Positions 1 to 11,832 are shown, counted from the stretch's first letter. The stretch is 64,000 bases of DNA from Phoronis australis (GCA_002633005.1 NMRA01000790.1:1-64000); one strand, 5' to 3'. The notes: generated by a model not told the origin, from the letters alone. Numbers and translations are program-made.

Positions 1-1214
1 TCACGGTGTGACAATAACGGACTCTGCGCGTGCGTATTACTGGAATTATTAAGGGAAGTTACTGACAGCAACCCGTTTACCAACATGAAAAGGAATTCTT
101 TAGAATTGTAGGAGAAATTACATATTAATTTTTTGATGACCTTTCCACTAATTGACCTCTTCCGGTGCATTATGAGCCCCGAGGAGGGAGTAATTGTTAA
201 CTCGATTAAAAATGTGGTTAATGCTAATAATCACAGATGTTTTACTTTAAGCACTTCAGAATACAAGATGAATCAAGTGATCAACCTTTCAGAAAAAAAT
301 GCACCTAATGACCTTATGGGTGCACCAAATGACCTGAAAATTTAGAATTCAAACTCAATCGCACTTAGTAAACAGATACCTAATTGTGATGACTCTAGCT
401 CAAAATTTTAGTTTGCACTCAATGACCTTTGAGCTATTTTTTTCTGATTGGTTAGGCCTATTGCAAAGTAAAGTAGGGTATTCAATTGGCATGTTGACTT
501 ACACCAGTGTGCTGAAATTGAAAAGAATTCCTTGAAAAACGTAAGAGATATAACATGTTGAACGTTACATAACCTTTGCACTAATTGACCTTGTCCGGTG
601 CATTTTAAGCATCTTTAGGAAAATTATTGCAAAGCCCCTAGAAAATGTGTTTAACGCTGAGAATCACAGTTGTCTAACGGTTGACACACCAGAATACTTG
701 CTGATTGATAAGGTTAAATTTTCAGAAGAAAAGTGCACCTGATGACCCCATGTTTGCACTAAAAGACTGAAACTTTGGATTCCGAATTGAATTACATATA
801 TCAATCAGACCTGTCAATTTGAAGTGTCTAGCTCAAAATTTTAGTTTGCACCTAATGACCTTTGACCTATTTCACCCGATTACTTAGAAAAGTAATTTTT
901 TAAATTGTCATGTTGACTTATACCAGTGCACCGAATTTGAAAAAGATAGCTTTAAAACTGAAGGAGGAGTAGCAGTTTGAAAATTATATGACCTTTGCAC
1001 CAAACGACCTCTTCCGGTGCAATATGGAATATGATTAAATAACCAATCAAAATTTATCTACTGTCAAAAGTCATATGCTGAATTTAAAGACCGTACCTGC
1101 ACCCAATTTGGAGTTATTAAGCCTCAAATTTGGTCGGCAGAAGAACAAGAAAAAGAATAAGAATAAGAATAAGAATAAGAACAAGAATAAGAATAAGAAC
1201 TAGAAAGATTATTG
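1..1214. repeat. Satellite-like tandem repeat, period about 360-434 bp
   Basis: The phrase with core GACCTCTTCCGGTGCA recurs with variants near 157, 590 and 1005 and again near 1366. A second phrase, CTCAAAATTTTAGTTTGCAC, occurs near 399 and 834. These give a period of about 430 bp. Units are diverged by point changes and small indels. No coding signal is seen; the short open frames are interrupted between units. Confidence 0.75.
1138..1206. repeat. AAGAAT-type microsatellite
   Basis: A purine-rich run of AAGAAT/AAGAAC hexamers sits between the last complete satellite unit and the next copy of the unit start. Confidence 0.9.
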
Positions 1215-1463
1215 TCACGGTGTGACAATAACGGACTCTGCGCGTGCGTATTACTGGAATTATTAAGGGAAGTTACTGACAGCAACCCGTTTACCAATAT
1301 GAAAAGGAATTCTTTAGAATTGTAGGAGAAATTACATATTAATTTTTGATGACCTTTCCACTAATTGACCTCTTCCGGTGCATTATGGGCCCCGAGGAGG
1401 AAGTAATTGTTAACTCGATTAAAAGTGTGGTTAATGCTAATAATCACAGATGTTTTACTTTAA
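1215..1463. repeat. Second copy of satellite segment 1-251, interrupted at TTAA
   Basis: Positions 1215-1463 repeat 1-251 almost base for base, starting TCACGGTGTGACAATAACGG. In the first copy the sequence runs through TTTACTTTAAGCACTTCAG. In this copy identity stops exactly at TTAA (1460-1463) and unrelated sequence AAGGGAACTGTA begins. The first copy therefore acts as the empty site for an insertion at TTAA. Confidence 0.85.
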
Positions 1464-1635
1464 AAGGGAACTGTATTTTATTATTAATAAATTTTGGCTG
1501 GTTTTCTATGAGTTGTTGATTAATTTCACGAATAATTCAACATCAAAAAGTAAACGTACATTTTTTAAATTTACTTTAAAAAATTGGTTGAAAGAGTTCT
1601 GTAACCATCTGCTTTGAGCGCTGCTTCTAGCTACG

Positions 1636-1713
1636 TATTTGGCGGGGTCAAAGTTAGTCAGCGCCATATTTTAGTGTGGTGTTCGTTGTCGGAATAAGAA
1701 ATTTTATTGTGAA
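1636..1713 (+). promoter_or_regulatory. Putative proximal promoter/5' UTR of P2X7-like gene
   Basis: A TTTGGCGGGGTC box (about 1638-1649), resembling E2F/Sp1 sites, lies about 65-75 bp upstream of the ATG at 1714. No TATA box is placed convincingly. This is a weak, composition-based call. Confidence 0.2.
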
Positions 1714-3116
1714 ATGTCGGGTCGCCAGGGATATCTGTTTGAGCCTGAAGCAACACAACGTAACACCCAGTCGTCGTCATCGTCAGAAGAAAACAATTTT
1801 GTACAACCATCTTGCGTCTGTAATTTACACTGGTGTGACTGTGGGCAATGCGGACTCATGCCCTCAGAACTCGAATGCGTTTGCTGCCTTGAAAAAAGTG
1901 AGTTCAACGTGAAGAAATCTTCAACTCAAAATTGCCTTTGTGATACGGAAGACTTCAAGAAAGTGTGCCTTGAGCCTGTTGTCTTGGAGGTCATGTTGGT
2001 TTCTTTGAGAGAATTGATTAGAGAACAACTCAGAGGAACAATCACAAACAGGTTAGTTGATCATGTCTGCAGCAGGTGACCTTTCCTTTTTGCAGTGGTT
2101 AGTTATAATCCGCTCACCGACTAAGAGGTTTTCACATCGTCAAAAATATATTTTACCCTTAAAATTATCACTTAAAAGGATGTTACTTTATTAGACTATC
2201 CTTTCTGATTCTGTGCAAATTTTCGATGAAGCATGTCTGTGGGAATTAGTACGACTTTGGCGAAGAATTCCAACTCCACTTTATTGGTCGCCGTTAAATT
2301 TTTTACCGCGCGCGCCATAACCACAACGTATTTCAGCTGAGTCACGTGAGTTAGGCAAAGGCTAGCGCGAGACTGACGCGTGACACTTGTAAAATAGCAT
2401 GACAGATAACGGGTCGAATTTGTAAGATTTGTGTTGCTTGGATTTTTATTCGTCAACAGGCGTGATTTCACGTAACTTCCTCATAATGGCACCCGGTGAG
2501 AGAAACTCGAGCGAACTGCGACAGGTTTTCATGGACAGATTTTCATGGACATGTTCAAGTTATGTTGACTAAATAATTTACAGTCATGGTATAAGTCAAT
2601 AAATCCCGGTGCATGTACGCATATTTCATTCGATTTTATTCACTGCATTTTCTGATGAGTAACTATGAGGCTGGAATATCGCATCTCACCAGCATGCCTG
2701 CAACATTCATAGCGATGGAATTGCCTAGGATAGAAGTAGATCTACAAAGTTGGGAGAGGGTTGACATTAGTTGGAGTGCACTTTGCAATGAGGAAGCCAC
2801 TTCCCCGTTATTTTTCATTACAATAAAACCCCTACTCACAGCTGGCGCAGGTTATTTTGGAGATCGAAACTCTTATTTTTTGTTTAAATATAGCTGCTGT
2901 TGTTAGCTTCAACAATTTATTTTCATTATTTGTTACAGACAGTATAGGTATGCAGCGTACAGGAGCTTTACATGGTGGATCTATGGGAGACTAGGACGAA
3001 AAACCAGAAAAGTCATACCAGCCTGCTGTGTTCTCGCAATCAGGAAAAAGTTCCCGGCACCAGATGGTGTCTGTGAAGGATATGCAGATCCAGAGCTATC
3101 TGATGATGAACTGTAG
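1714..3116 (+). CDS. P2X7 intracellular (ballast) domain protein, two exons
   Basis: Exon 1 is 1714-2051 (donor AACAG|GTTAGT) and exon 2 is 2939-3116 (acceptor TTGTTACAG). Joined in phase they give 171 residues ending ELSDDEL. The product is a stand-alone version of the cysteine-rich C-terminal domain of vertebrate P2X7 receptors, without channel or membrane segments. Residues 1-30 are a Ser-rich tail. Residues 34-58 hold a Cys cluster (34, 36, 41, 43, 46, 55, 57, 58) followed by Cys 74, 76 and 85, as in the Zn-binding ballast fold. Residues 115-161 carry the diagnostic block YRYAAYRSFTWW, YGRLGRK, RKVIP and FPAPDG. Such proteins are multicopy in invertebrates and their function is unsettled. 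The frame is intact and both splice sites are canonical, so it may be expressed. It faces the - strand transposase-like gene across 4.3 kb. Confidence 0.88.
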
Positions 3117-4039
3117 TTTTACAAATTTCACATAATTTTTGACATGATGTTTCTTCTACTGTCAGGTAAATCACACTGATGGTCCACCTTTGAAAGTCAA
3201 TTGTGTCACGGGCTAAAATTAAACTTTCTGGTCACTTAACAAATGCAAACTGAGTCTCGGCGTGTGCAATGGGATATTTAGTTGTGCAAAATAAGAAACA
3301 TTCATCAAAATCTAACCATGTTTGATAAATATATGCATTCTCTTCTCTCTATTTCACACATTTTATCGTTATGAGTGGCAATTTTAAAAATTCAAATTTT
3401 TAATGGTCAAAAATTGACAATTTTATGTCATAAAATATGCAATTGTTTTGATTTGATTAGGAATAACTCAAAGCACTCTCAGAGTCTCTTAGATGATGTT
3501 GTACTTCATCATTCAGAAGTTGTAAGGTTTTTTCTAAAACTGAATGTGGTTGCAAAATTTGTTATTTCTGTGTTTTTAGCCTCACCTACAGCAGTGGATG
3601 GTAAAAAGTAAAGTTAAAACAAAACAGCAGAATATATTAGCCTAGGCAACACAGCATATTATTCAATATCCAAGCAAACCAAAAGTTTGGTAATTCTATT
3701 GAAGAATGTTGGTAAAGGGCCAAAGGCTAAAAAAATGAAATGTTCGTACCCTCAAGTGAATTTCGTTAACATAAATGGTGATTGCAAATGAAAACGTTGC
3801 CTTTTAAATAACAATATGGCACTTATCATCATGAAAGACAAATAAATGACCATAAAACATAATGTTATATTGTGATGCAGAAACAAAGCTGCATTGTTCA
3901 TACCATGATTTTAATAAATGACATATTACTTGGTAAGTGAGTAACGTCGATCACCGACAGTTTCCTACCTAAAAATGTTAGGTTAAAAGGATTTTTATTA
4001 TGCGCCCACATGTGTGGGTGCACATTGCCGTCATCAGTG

Positions 4040-4790
4040 GTTCTCTGCCGCTGTATCTTCATAAACCCCTCATAGGATCTTGATGAGATTTGGCATATGT
4101 ATTTCTATGAAGCTTACGATGGATGCTGACAAAATGAATGCCTATCCCAGTACTGGTGTGCCCCCTAGTGGTAATTTAAAATTTTTCTCTGTATCTTCAG
4201 AGGTCCTCAACTTATTTTTATAAAACATGTCAGATAGGCATCTACTAGTGAGATGACGCTAGGTATCCTTACATTGTCAGATGGATTCTAGGTATTTTGC
4301 ACCACATAGTGGCCATTTTTACTCTTCAAGTCTGTTTTTGGCGTCTGCCCCCCTGCCAAATATATATAAATGTTCATACTGTGAAGAGGATGGCTGACAA
4401 TGATTTTCTGACGACTTTGACTATCATGGCTCCTCATAGTGGATGTTTTGTTTGTTTTTCGCCCATTGCTGTATCTCCTGAGTACTCTGTAGGATCTTTA
4501 TTAAATTTAGCAAGTGTACTTATATGAAGTTGACAACGGAAGATGATGACTGACAGTTTCATTGTTTACTCTGTTTCTGTGAACTTCCCTGATGATTTTC
4601 ATGAAATTTGGTATATGACTTTCTATTAAGGAAATGATAACATGTTCCTGTTCTTGAATGGATTCGATTTATGGACTTTTGTGGAGCCTCCTATTGGCAG
4701 TTTTTTTATCAAAGATTGTATCTCTCTAATCTGCAGCAGGATAATTATTAAATTTATGATAAAAATAAACACTCTTAGATGCAAACCGTT
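4040..4790. repeat. Degenerate tandem repeat, roughly 130-140 bp units
   Basis: Related phrases recur: TGTATCTTCATAAACC...GGATCTTGATGAGATTTGGCATATG near 4050, a diverged copy near 4190, CTGTATCTCCTGAGTAC...GGATCTTTATTAAATTTAG near 4470, TGATTTTCATGAAATTTGGTATATG near 4594 and GGATAATTATTAAATTTATG near 4739. Each is followed by GATG-rich sequence and a CCTATTGGC/CCTAGTGGT-like word. Period and boundaries are approximate. Confidence 0.55.
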
Positions 4791-6499
4791 CGTGATGCAG
4801 TCCAAAGCGCATTACAATGCTCCACGTTGCTTTTGTTACCAATGCTTTTGTTTTGAGTGAAATATTTGCATTGGTATAGTGTTTATAACACTAAATTTTA
4901 ACATGGCTGTTTTCAACGAATGACACATGAATTGGATAAAAGTGTACTAAAATGTTTACCATGATGCACAATAATTAACAGCCAAATTTCATTTACGTCT
5001 TAAATGGTCTCCAAGATATGGCGCTTTGAAATATTGGAGGCCACGCCCATTTCTTTCTGGCCCTCGCGAGTTGAAATCCGATGTTGGAGGCTTCCAACTT
5101 CAAATGTTTGTGTTGATTGACAGTATATTCGATCACTAGTATTCACCCAACAAATCTCATAACTGAACAGAGTGGGTATTGTTATCACGAATCCTGAATT
5201 TTACAGTTGAATAGCCTCAGAATTTTATATGAAAGCAATTAGGCACTTTAAATGACAAAAAAATTATACTCTTGTTTTTAACTTTAAAAAGTAATAAATA
5301 ATACATTTTGACGGTCAGTGTTGGAGTTATGTGGCACTAAAAAGTAACTCATACTTGTCATTAATCTGCAGTTTTTAATGACCCACTTGTGTATAATGAT
5401 TAACAAAAATAATGCATCTTCATGGTCATTACATTGGTTATAAGTCTTGATCGTTTTCAGCCTAAAGTTATTGGGTTTACTCTATGCTTGGACATAAAAA
5501 GTTTTAAAGTACATAATGATGTGATATAAAATGACAACTGTGGATGAGTGTCCATACAGTTGGATATTGTTTCGAGACTCAGCACCACTTTTATTCCTAA
5601 AGCATGGTACAAGTATATTGCTGAAATTAATGGCAATGTTGCAATAGACAAAGTTTTTATTGTTATATTTTGCTGAAATTAATTTGTTTATCGGGCAGGA
5701 TGCTGTTCAAGAGTTCCATTGGAACAATTCCCAAGCATGCGTTATTTCTGAAAGTGTGGACCTTCATTGTGATTTACGCGTTTGCATAGCACCCATGAGT
5801 GAAGCATTGTTATATGGTGGACCTTTACAATTTTGCCATCTGTGATTCATATTTCATTTTTCTGCGTACGCATATTCATATGTGTGTGCATATTGCCATC
5901 ATCTGTCTGGGCTTCTGGATTTCCTAAACCTAGTCTATGAGAGAGACGACACCACCTTCCTATTTTTTGCAAGGTATAACCCATTATGAACCATCTAATG
6001 GCCACTTCGTGATACCGATGAACACCCCTAGAAGCATATGTACTGTTGCGGTGCAATTATAGGTGCATTTCAACACTATGCATTGCTCTTGTGTAAGTGA
6101 AAAGCCTTACTATTCATTATATACTCATCATAGGTGTTACATGTATGTAGAGCTAGGTTTTATCGGCTGTTTGGCATTTTCATAGAGGCTGCCTTTGTAG
6201 CTGTTAACTCTTTATTAGCAGGTTGTTGAATCTACAGTAGAATAGGAGAAAGAAACAGACAAGTAATATCGACATGCTGTGTCATTGCAATCGGTAAGGG
6301 CTGTTCCAGCAAAATCCGTATGTTAGGGGGGAAGGCAGATGAAAAATATTAATGGGTGGACAACTTTATAGCAGACACCTGTTGTGCAACCAAATTAGAA
6401 TGAAAATTACAGCAACATTGAACTGGTTTTAACACATTTTAGAAATTCTTAATAATTTCTTAATAACAATTATGAGTCATATAGACAAATTCCAATATT

Positions 6500-6990
6500 C
6501 CGTGGGCCTGCCATTTTTTGCCTGTCAATTATCCCAAGAAGCAGTTGACAGATCATGATGAAATTTGGTATAGAGGTACTTGGCAGGGATGCACCAGCAC
6601 CAGTCAAATGTTGAGAACAGATTTGGCTAATGTGGTAATCCATGCTGGCGGTTTTACTTTCTTACAATCCATTTTTTGTGTGGTGTTTCTCAAAAACTGC
6701 TTGATAGATCACAATCAAATTCGATGCAGAGGTATATGATAATGCATCTGCACCAGTCAATTTCTGGACACATTTGGCTGCCATTGCACCCCGGTGGCCA
6801 TTTTACTTTTTGACAAGACAGGTTGTCACAAAAACTGCTAGGCACAACTGGATGAAATTTGGCACAAAGATATATGTCCGTGATTGATGCACTGACAGCA
6901 GTCAATTTTCGTTTCAATTTGACCACCCTACTGTCTGCTCCAGGTTTCGTTATATGACAAGACACATAGTAACAGATCATGATGTGTGAC
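6500..6990. repeat. Degenerate tandem repeat, roughly 145 bp units
   Basis: Units contain ACAGATCATGATGAAATTTGG (6549), AGATCACAATCAAATTCGATG (6704) and CACAACTGGATGAAATTTGG (6842), each followed by GCACCAGTCAA/GCAGTCAA and a GGCCATTTTACTTT-like phrase. The style resembles the 4040-4790 block, so both may be remnants of one repeat family. Confidence 0.6.
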
Positions 6991-7451
6991 CTAGAGGCAG
7001 TTTGTTTACACGTGTTGCTCCCTATATTACGAATTTTAAAGTAATGAGTACAACATACATTTTACTGGCACAGCCCTAAGAGATTTCTTACACCAAAGTG
7101 TGAATACCAAGGAAACAGTGATCCCATGTCTGACACCAGGCTGTAGCAATGACATAGTTTTGAGTTATTTACATTGATGTCAACAGTTTTACTACCATAG
7201 CCTTTTGTACATAGATTTCAGAACTTTATCATACAGTTTCATCAACATTTAAGAACTTGTTTTAATAAATACCTGTATAACCATATCAGGTCTCTGCAGT
7301 CATTTTAATATAAGTAAACATAACTGCTGCATTTACACAATTCGGCTTCAGGGAATGTGGACTTTTAAAGACTACAAAACCCATTTGCTAGTAGACAGGT
7401 CAGCCTCGTTGGTTTTGCTTGTTGACTTTCTGTATCTGACACTGATGATCA

Positions 7452-7576
7452 TCAGTTTCTGAATCGTGACACATGATTGCTGATGGCTTCTTCTTTAGAT
7501 GGCCTCTCCTCACTTCCAATTGATCGGTTAGCTAACTCGGGCACTTTGATGCAATCTTTCTGGCATGCTACAACTC
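7452..7576 (-). CDS. THAP/DDE transposase-like gene, terminal exon
   Basis: The reverse strand has acceptor TTTTCAACAG|GAGTTG and then 41 codons to TGA. The exon enters in phase 1, which is exactly the phase left by the preceding exon (G+GA). It encodes a short Cys-containing tail ending with basic HVSRFRN. Similar S/R-RF endings close this multicopy family as I recall it. It lies outside the duplicated block, so only one copy exists and both duplicated gene bodies would have to use it. Confidence 0.65.
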
Positions 7577-7955
7577 CTGTTGAAAAGAAGTTTTCTGATA
7601 AAAATTAAAGAAGTGATTTTAAAACTAACCAATATTAAGAAAATGCTGAACAAAACTGGAGGCAAGCCAGAAATCAAAATGAAATTCTCTTCTAAAATGT
7701 ATACACAGTTCTACAATTTCACCCGGTGCTCCTTCACAGTAGTTATTTATTTAAAAAAATTAAGTAGCTGGTTAAACAATGTCACACACTATACCTCGAA
7801 TGATCCTTCATTTTCGGGACCAAAGCAGAAAGTATGAGTTATCCATTTGATGGTTTATTTAAAAAAAGTCACTATTGACAAAACGATGGTTTATGCTATG
7901 AGGGAATATCCAAGGTATGCTTACATTGCCAAGTTGTATGTTCAAAAGGTATTAC

Positions 7956-8253
7956 CTTCCTCCACCCTGTCAATGACAGCATCCATCAGACTGTCCCTGA
8001 ATGAATATTTCTTGGCCACGGTGATTTTTTTTACAATGTACGACTTGCTGGCCTTCGACCATTGCATTTTCCAGCGAGGCACTCCCCCCTTTGTCATGGC
8101 CTGGACTCTGTCCACATTGAGGTTGTTGTCCAGGGCTGCCAACATGGTGCGTGCTACATTTCCTTCATAGCTGAAGGATATCCTTTTGGGGACATACTTC
8201 AAGAGCACATTGTGATACACCTCCAAGTTCCCAGTATGGCAAAACTTAGTGAG
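7956..8253 (-). CDS. Transposase-like exon 6, copy 1 (catalytic E region)
   Basis: Acceptor TTACAG|CTCACTAAG, donor GGAAG|GTAATA, 298 nt, phase 0 in and phase 1 out. It encodes LTKFCHTGNLEVYHNVLLKY, then VPKR and FSYEGNVARTMLAALDNN, a block strongly conserved in the multicopy THAP/DDE-like family. The Glu in GNLEVYHN is the best candidate for the third catalytic acid. The frame is intact here and in the second copy (11535-11832). Confidence 0.72.
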
Positions 8254-8706
8254 CTGTAACAAAAATACATGAATCATAAAATAATTACCTGCACATCAAC
8301 ACAGGTACAATAGTTGTGTATGCATCTGTGAGCAAAAATTCAGATTTAAAAAGACGTGGTTTTGGAGGTGAAAAGTGCAATTAAAATTATCTCTATGAAA
8401 TTGAAAAAGAACTCTCTAAAATATATGTAAATCATTTGAAAATTTGCTGAAAGTGTTTCCTCCAAAATTTCGCCAATTCTCAACAAAAATTACTTTGCCT
8501 GGACTAGACATTAAATAAATAAAGCAGTGTTTTCACAAGATGGCTATAGTTGTGGAATGGTGACAACCGTTTTGCAGTTGTCTGGCCCCGACTCCTATGA
8601 GATTAATAGATAGAAAATAACAGACAAGTAACATAATAAAAAAATTCACCATTTCAAGCTAACATCAACAGTTGCATTAACCAGAGTTTTCAATGTGTAT
8701 ATTTAC

Positions 8707-8889
8707 CTGTTTCATGTCCTTCAACAAGGTTCTGTCAGTGACAATGGCCTGTAAAGCCTTGTGTGCAGGTGATCCAGGTTTCAACCAGGCTCTCTCAATA
8801 TCGGGCTCGTGCTCACACATGTGAAACTTCGCTGATGCTGTCCATGAATGCATGTTCACAACATGCCTCAAAATTGACGTCCAGCGCTC
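8707..8889 (-). CDS. Transposase-like exon 5, copy 1
   Basis: Acceptor CTTCACAG|GAGCGC, donor AAACAG|GTAAAT, 183 nt, phase 0 on both sides. It encodes ERWTSILRHVVNMHSW, a CEHEPDIERAWLKPGSPAHK block and DRTLLKDMKQ. The Cys/His spacing and the KPGSPAHKAL motif fit the middle of the family between the second and third acidic residues. Copy 2 lacks one Leu codon in DRTLLKD. Confidence 0.72.
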
Positions 8890-9290
8890 CTGTGAAGAAA
8901 AATAATCTGTAGTTTCAATTAGCTTGGGATTTGAAGCAGTCAACAACTGTCAGAGTAGTATTTAGTATCATGATCAGTCCAGTTGTCAAAAAATGGTGCA
9001 TGTCACTGTTGAAAGTAACATGAACTGTTCTAGTGATGTCATACATCAAAATCTGACACAGTGGTTTTTGAGGTGTCACATCGTCCAGAAAAAGTGACTA
9101 CACTATTTGACCACATAAATACATGTGGGCGGATAAAAATGAGAAAATTACCTCCTCAATGAATGTTTGTGCAAAGCAAACACAAAAATATGGGCAAGGT
9201 ACGGTGTAAGGCAATTAATCATAATTTCAATTATAACTTGTTTTACAGTAAATTTTGACTGTATTTTTCTTTATGTGAAAGATAAAACAC

Positions 9291-9540
9291 CTTCAACTCC
9301 ACACCATCTCCATTGCATGTTTCGGCACTCCACCAAAAATGATTCACAATTGACTTCACCCATGGCTGAAGCTCACGGTTCTCAGCTTTTTTTTGCAGCT
9401 CTGGTCAGCTTCTTGCCCACTCCTTTGCCTGTGTGCCACACATCAAACTGGTGGTCCGTGTCTGGATACTTTTCCTATATCTCTTTTGCAATCTGTGGGT
9501 GGCGGTCGGTAGCCAAGATCTGAATACGAATATCAGCGTC
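9291..9540 (-). pseudogene. Transposase-like exon 4, copy 1, frameshifted (+1)
   Basis: Acceptor AACTTCAG|GACGCT, donor TTGAAG|GTGTTT. It encodes DADIRIQILATDRHPQIAKE and then HQFDVWHTGKGVGKKLTRAA, whose DVWH holds a likely second catalytic Asp. It then breaks at an 8-A run (+ strand T run 9387-9394). The family continuation (ELQPWVKSIVNHFWW) resumes in the next frame. Exon length is 250 nt where 249 would keep phase. Confidence 0.7.
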
Positions 9541-9928
9541 CTGAAGTTATACAAAATGCTAACCCTGATCAAGTTTTTAATTGGCAGAAGATGAGGGGGT
9601 AGCTATATAACTGTTGATAACACAGGACCATTACGAAGATCAAGGTATGACGGGAGTCTCGCGGCTACCATTGCTGACATTGGAGCACTTTATATTTAAA
9701 ATAAATCATGGAGTTAAAACTGANCTTGATACGAATATCAGCGTCCTGAAGTTATACAAAATGCTAACCATTATCAAGTTTTTAATTGGCAGAAGAGGAG
9801 GGGGTAGCTATATAACTGTTGATAACACAGGACCATTACGAAGATCAAGGAATGACGGGAGTCTCGCGGCTACCATTGCTGACATTGGAGCACTTTATAT
9901 TTAAAATAAATCATGGAGTTAAAACTGA
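9520..9928. repeat. 205-bp local duplication around a single N
   Basis: Positions 9520-9723 and 9725-9928 are nearly identical and are joined by N at 9724. The second half repeats the first 21 bases of exon 4 and its upstream intron. Copy 2 of the larger block has this sequence once. This looks like an assembly overlap that was not merged. Confidence 0.85.
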
Positions 9929-9974
9929 ACTGTAGGCAGTAATATGGATGACAAAAACAGTATCAAATCCTTAC

Positions 9975-10177
9975 AGTTAAATCTTGAATGCATCGCCTCA
10001 AGCCCTCAATCTCCATATTATATGAGTTATTGACTTCAGTCACTTTGACCACGTTGGTAGTTAGCACCTGATTTCCTGTTGGCTCCATCAAGGTGTATGT
10101 CCCATATGTTGCGCAGTGACCTGGGCTGTCGCACCGACCATCCCCAATAACAACCACGCCATCTGGTCCTCTAAATT
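9975..10177 (-). CDS. Transposase-like exon 3, copy 1 (first Asp region)
   Basis: Acceptor GACAACAAG|AATTTAG, donor TTAACT|GTAAGG, 203 nt, phase 1 in and phase 0 out. It encodes FRGPDGVVVIGDGRCDSPGH followed by CATYGTYTLM and a segment ending IEGLRRCIQDLT. The GDGRCDSPGH motif is the signature of this family and supplies the likely first catalytic Asp. It matches exon 13348-13550. Confidence 0.75.
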
Positions 10178-10863
10178 CTTGTTGTCAAAAAATTAGATGC
10201 ACTAGATTTGTGTAAAGTACAGTAGTTTTTAAAGAGTTGATGAATTTTCTAAAAATTCTTTGTCAAAGTTCTGGTAATAAAAAATAAAGAAAACATAAAA
10301 ATATTAGCATATCCTATGAAAATTAGCAGCTTAATTATTTTGTCCAAAATTTCGATGAGAACATATTTTTTGGCATTTTTTAAACAGCTGTATGTATCCA
10401 TTTGTAAAAATAGGCACTCAACAGACAATGTTCTAGTGGAGATACCACGTGACCTTCGTACACACTTCAATCCAATCATGAGAAGTCAAACATTTCATTT
10501 TGTTCCAGTACTTCTGAACAATAGACTAGAATTGATAATTAATAGCGTATTACAATCCCTATGGATTTATTTGGAGAAATCAACCACTATTCATTGACTG
10601 CCATTCTATAATGGCACTGCGATATGTGATACTGCTGGATAACAACGACATCGCAGTATCGTTGACATTATTGAAGAATGCTGTTGACATCATGCAACAA
10701 TAGAAGTTATGCAATGGATAACTTTTGAAGTAATCTTAGACTCAGGCTGATGTCTGTATGTTTTTTAAACAACTGAAAATGTAAATGTGAACATTTTATA
10801 AATTCTTTATATTAATGTTTTGAAAACAAAAATGAGATAGCCTGTTAATTGCTCAATACACAC

Positions 10864-11245
10864 CTGCCAACAACACTTGTTGATGATACACCCACATCTC
10901 TTTCACGGCTGGCAGGAGGTAGTTCTTTTGTATGTTATAAAACGTCTTCTCACATAAGATTTTCAATCTCAATGTATCCGCAATCTCGGATATTGTACTG
11001 AACGTATTTCCGGAAAACAACACGGATCCGGCCAGCATGATGTTTCCCATGGCTGACTGTCCGATGACTGGCTGGCTTTTCCACACATAAGTGTGGTGGT
11101 TGATACATGTGGCCATAATGACCAACAAAGTCCCTCTATATTTAACATCCAGCTCTACTATCGGTGCACAGCAATTGGGGTCAACAATACATTTGGCAAA
11201 CAATTCTTTTAACGCTGAACCAAATACCAGGTACTGGAAGTTGGT
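10864..11245 (-). pseudogene. Transposase-like exon 2, copy 1, truncated at N join
   Basis: Only the 3' part of the exon is present. It encodes NFQYLVFGSALKELFAKCIV through WKSQPVIGQSAMGNIMLAGS to the donor GGCAG|GTGTGT. Its 5' part is cut by the N at 11246. The complete version is at 14238-14997, so the loss is probably an assembly effect. Confidence 0.75.
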
Positions 11246-11534
11246 NCCAGAAATCAAAATGAAATTCTCTTCTAAAATGTATACACAGTTCTACAATTTC
11301 ACCCGGTGCTCCTTCACAGTAGCTATTTATTTTAAAAAATTAAGTAACTGGTTAAACAATGTCACACACTATACCTCGAATGATCCTTCATTTTCGGGAC
11401 CAAAGCAGAAAGTATGAGTTATCCATTTGATGGTTTATTTAAAAAAGTCACTACTGACAAAACCATGGTTTATGCTATGAGGGAATATCCAAGGTATGCT
11501 TACATTGCCAAGTTGTATGTTCAAAAGGTATTAC

Positions 11535-11832
11535 CTTCCTCCACCCTGTCAATGACAGCATCCATCAGACTGTCCCTGAATGAATATTTCTTGGCGACGG
11601 TGATTTTTTTTACAATGTACGACTTGCTGGCCTTCGACCATTGCATTTTCCAGCGAGGCACTTCCCCCTTTGTCATGGCCTGGACTCTGTCCACATTGAG
11701 GTTGTTGTCCAGGGCTGCCAACATGGTGCGTGCTACATTTCCTTCATAGCTGAAGGATATCCTTTTGGGGACATACTTCAAGAGCACATTGTGAAACACC
11801 TCCAAGTTCCCAGTATGGCAAAACTTAGTGAG
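11535..11832 (-). CDS. Transposase-like exon 6, copy 2 (catalytic E region)
   Basis: Same splice sites, length (298 nt) and phase as 7956-8253. It differs by a few residues: LEVFHN for LEVYHN and KGEVPRW for KGGVPRW. The reading frame is open throughout. Confidence 0.72.

Larger units (their letters stand above)
3117..7451. other. Gene-free spacer between two convergent genes
   Basis: No ORF here has a recognisable domain. AATAAA words at 3841 and 3911 could serve the P2X7-like gene, but no cleavage context confirms this. Two blocks of degenerate tandem repeats (listed separately) fill much of it. If the surrounding transposon model is right, this is the middle of the element. Confidence 0.5.
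7667..11245. repeat. Duplicated block, copy 1 (transposase gene exons 2-6)
   Basis: The block beginning CCAGAAATCAAAATGAAATT at 7667 reappears at 11247 and runs to 14619. The copies differ by scattered substitutions and small indels. Copy 1 ends at TTGGT immediately before a single N (11246) and contains an extra 205-bp internal repeat. The N exactly at the join suggests two haplotypes laid end to end by the assembler rather than a biological tandem. Confidence 0.85.

Noticed and set aside
1704-1907. Antisense ORF over the P2X7-like exon 1
   Set aside because: Shadow of the spliced + strand gene, which has family motifs and valid splice sites.
8062-8259. + strand frames over the transposase exons (also 9167-9523, 12747-13277)
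   Set aside because: Shadows of the - strand exons; they have no splice logic or recognised motif.
10316-10597. 93-codon + frame, identical in both block copies (13689-13970)
   Set aside because: Its conservation follows from the recent block duplication, not selection; it lies in an intron with no motif.
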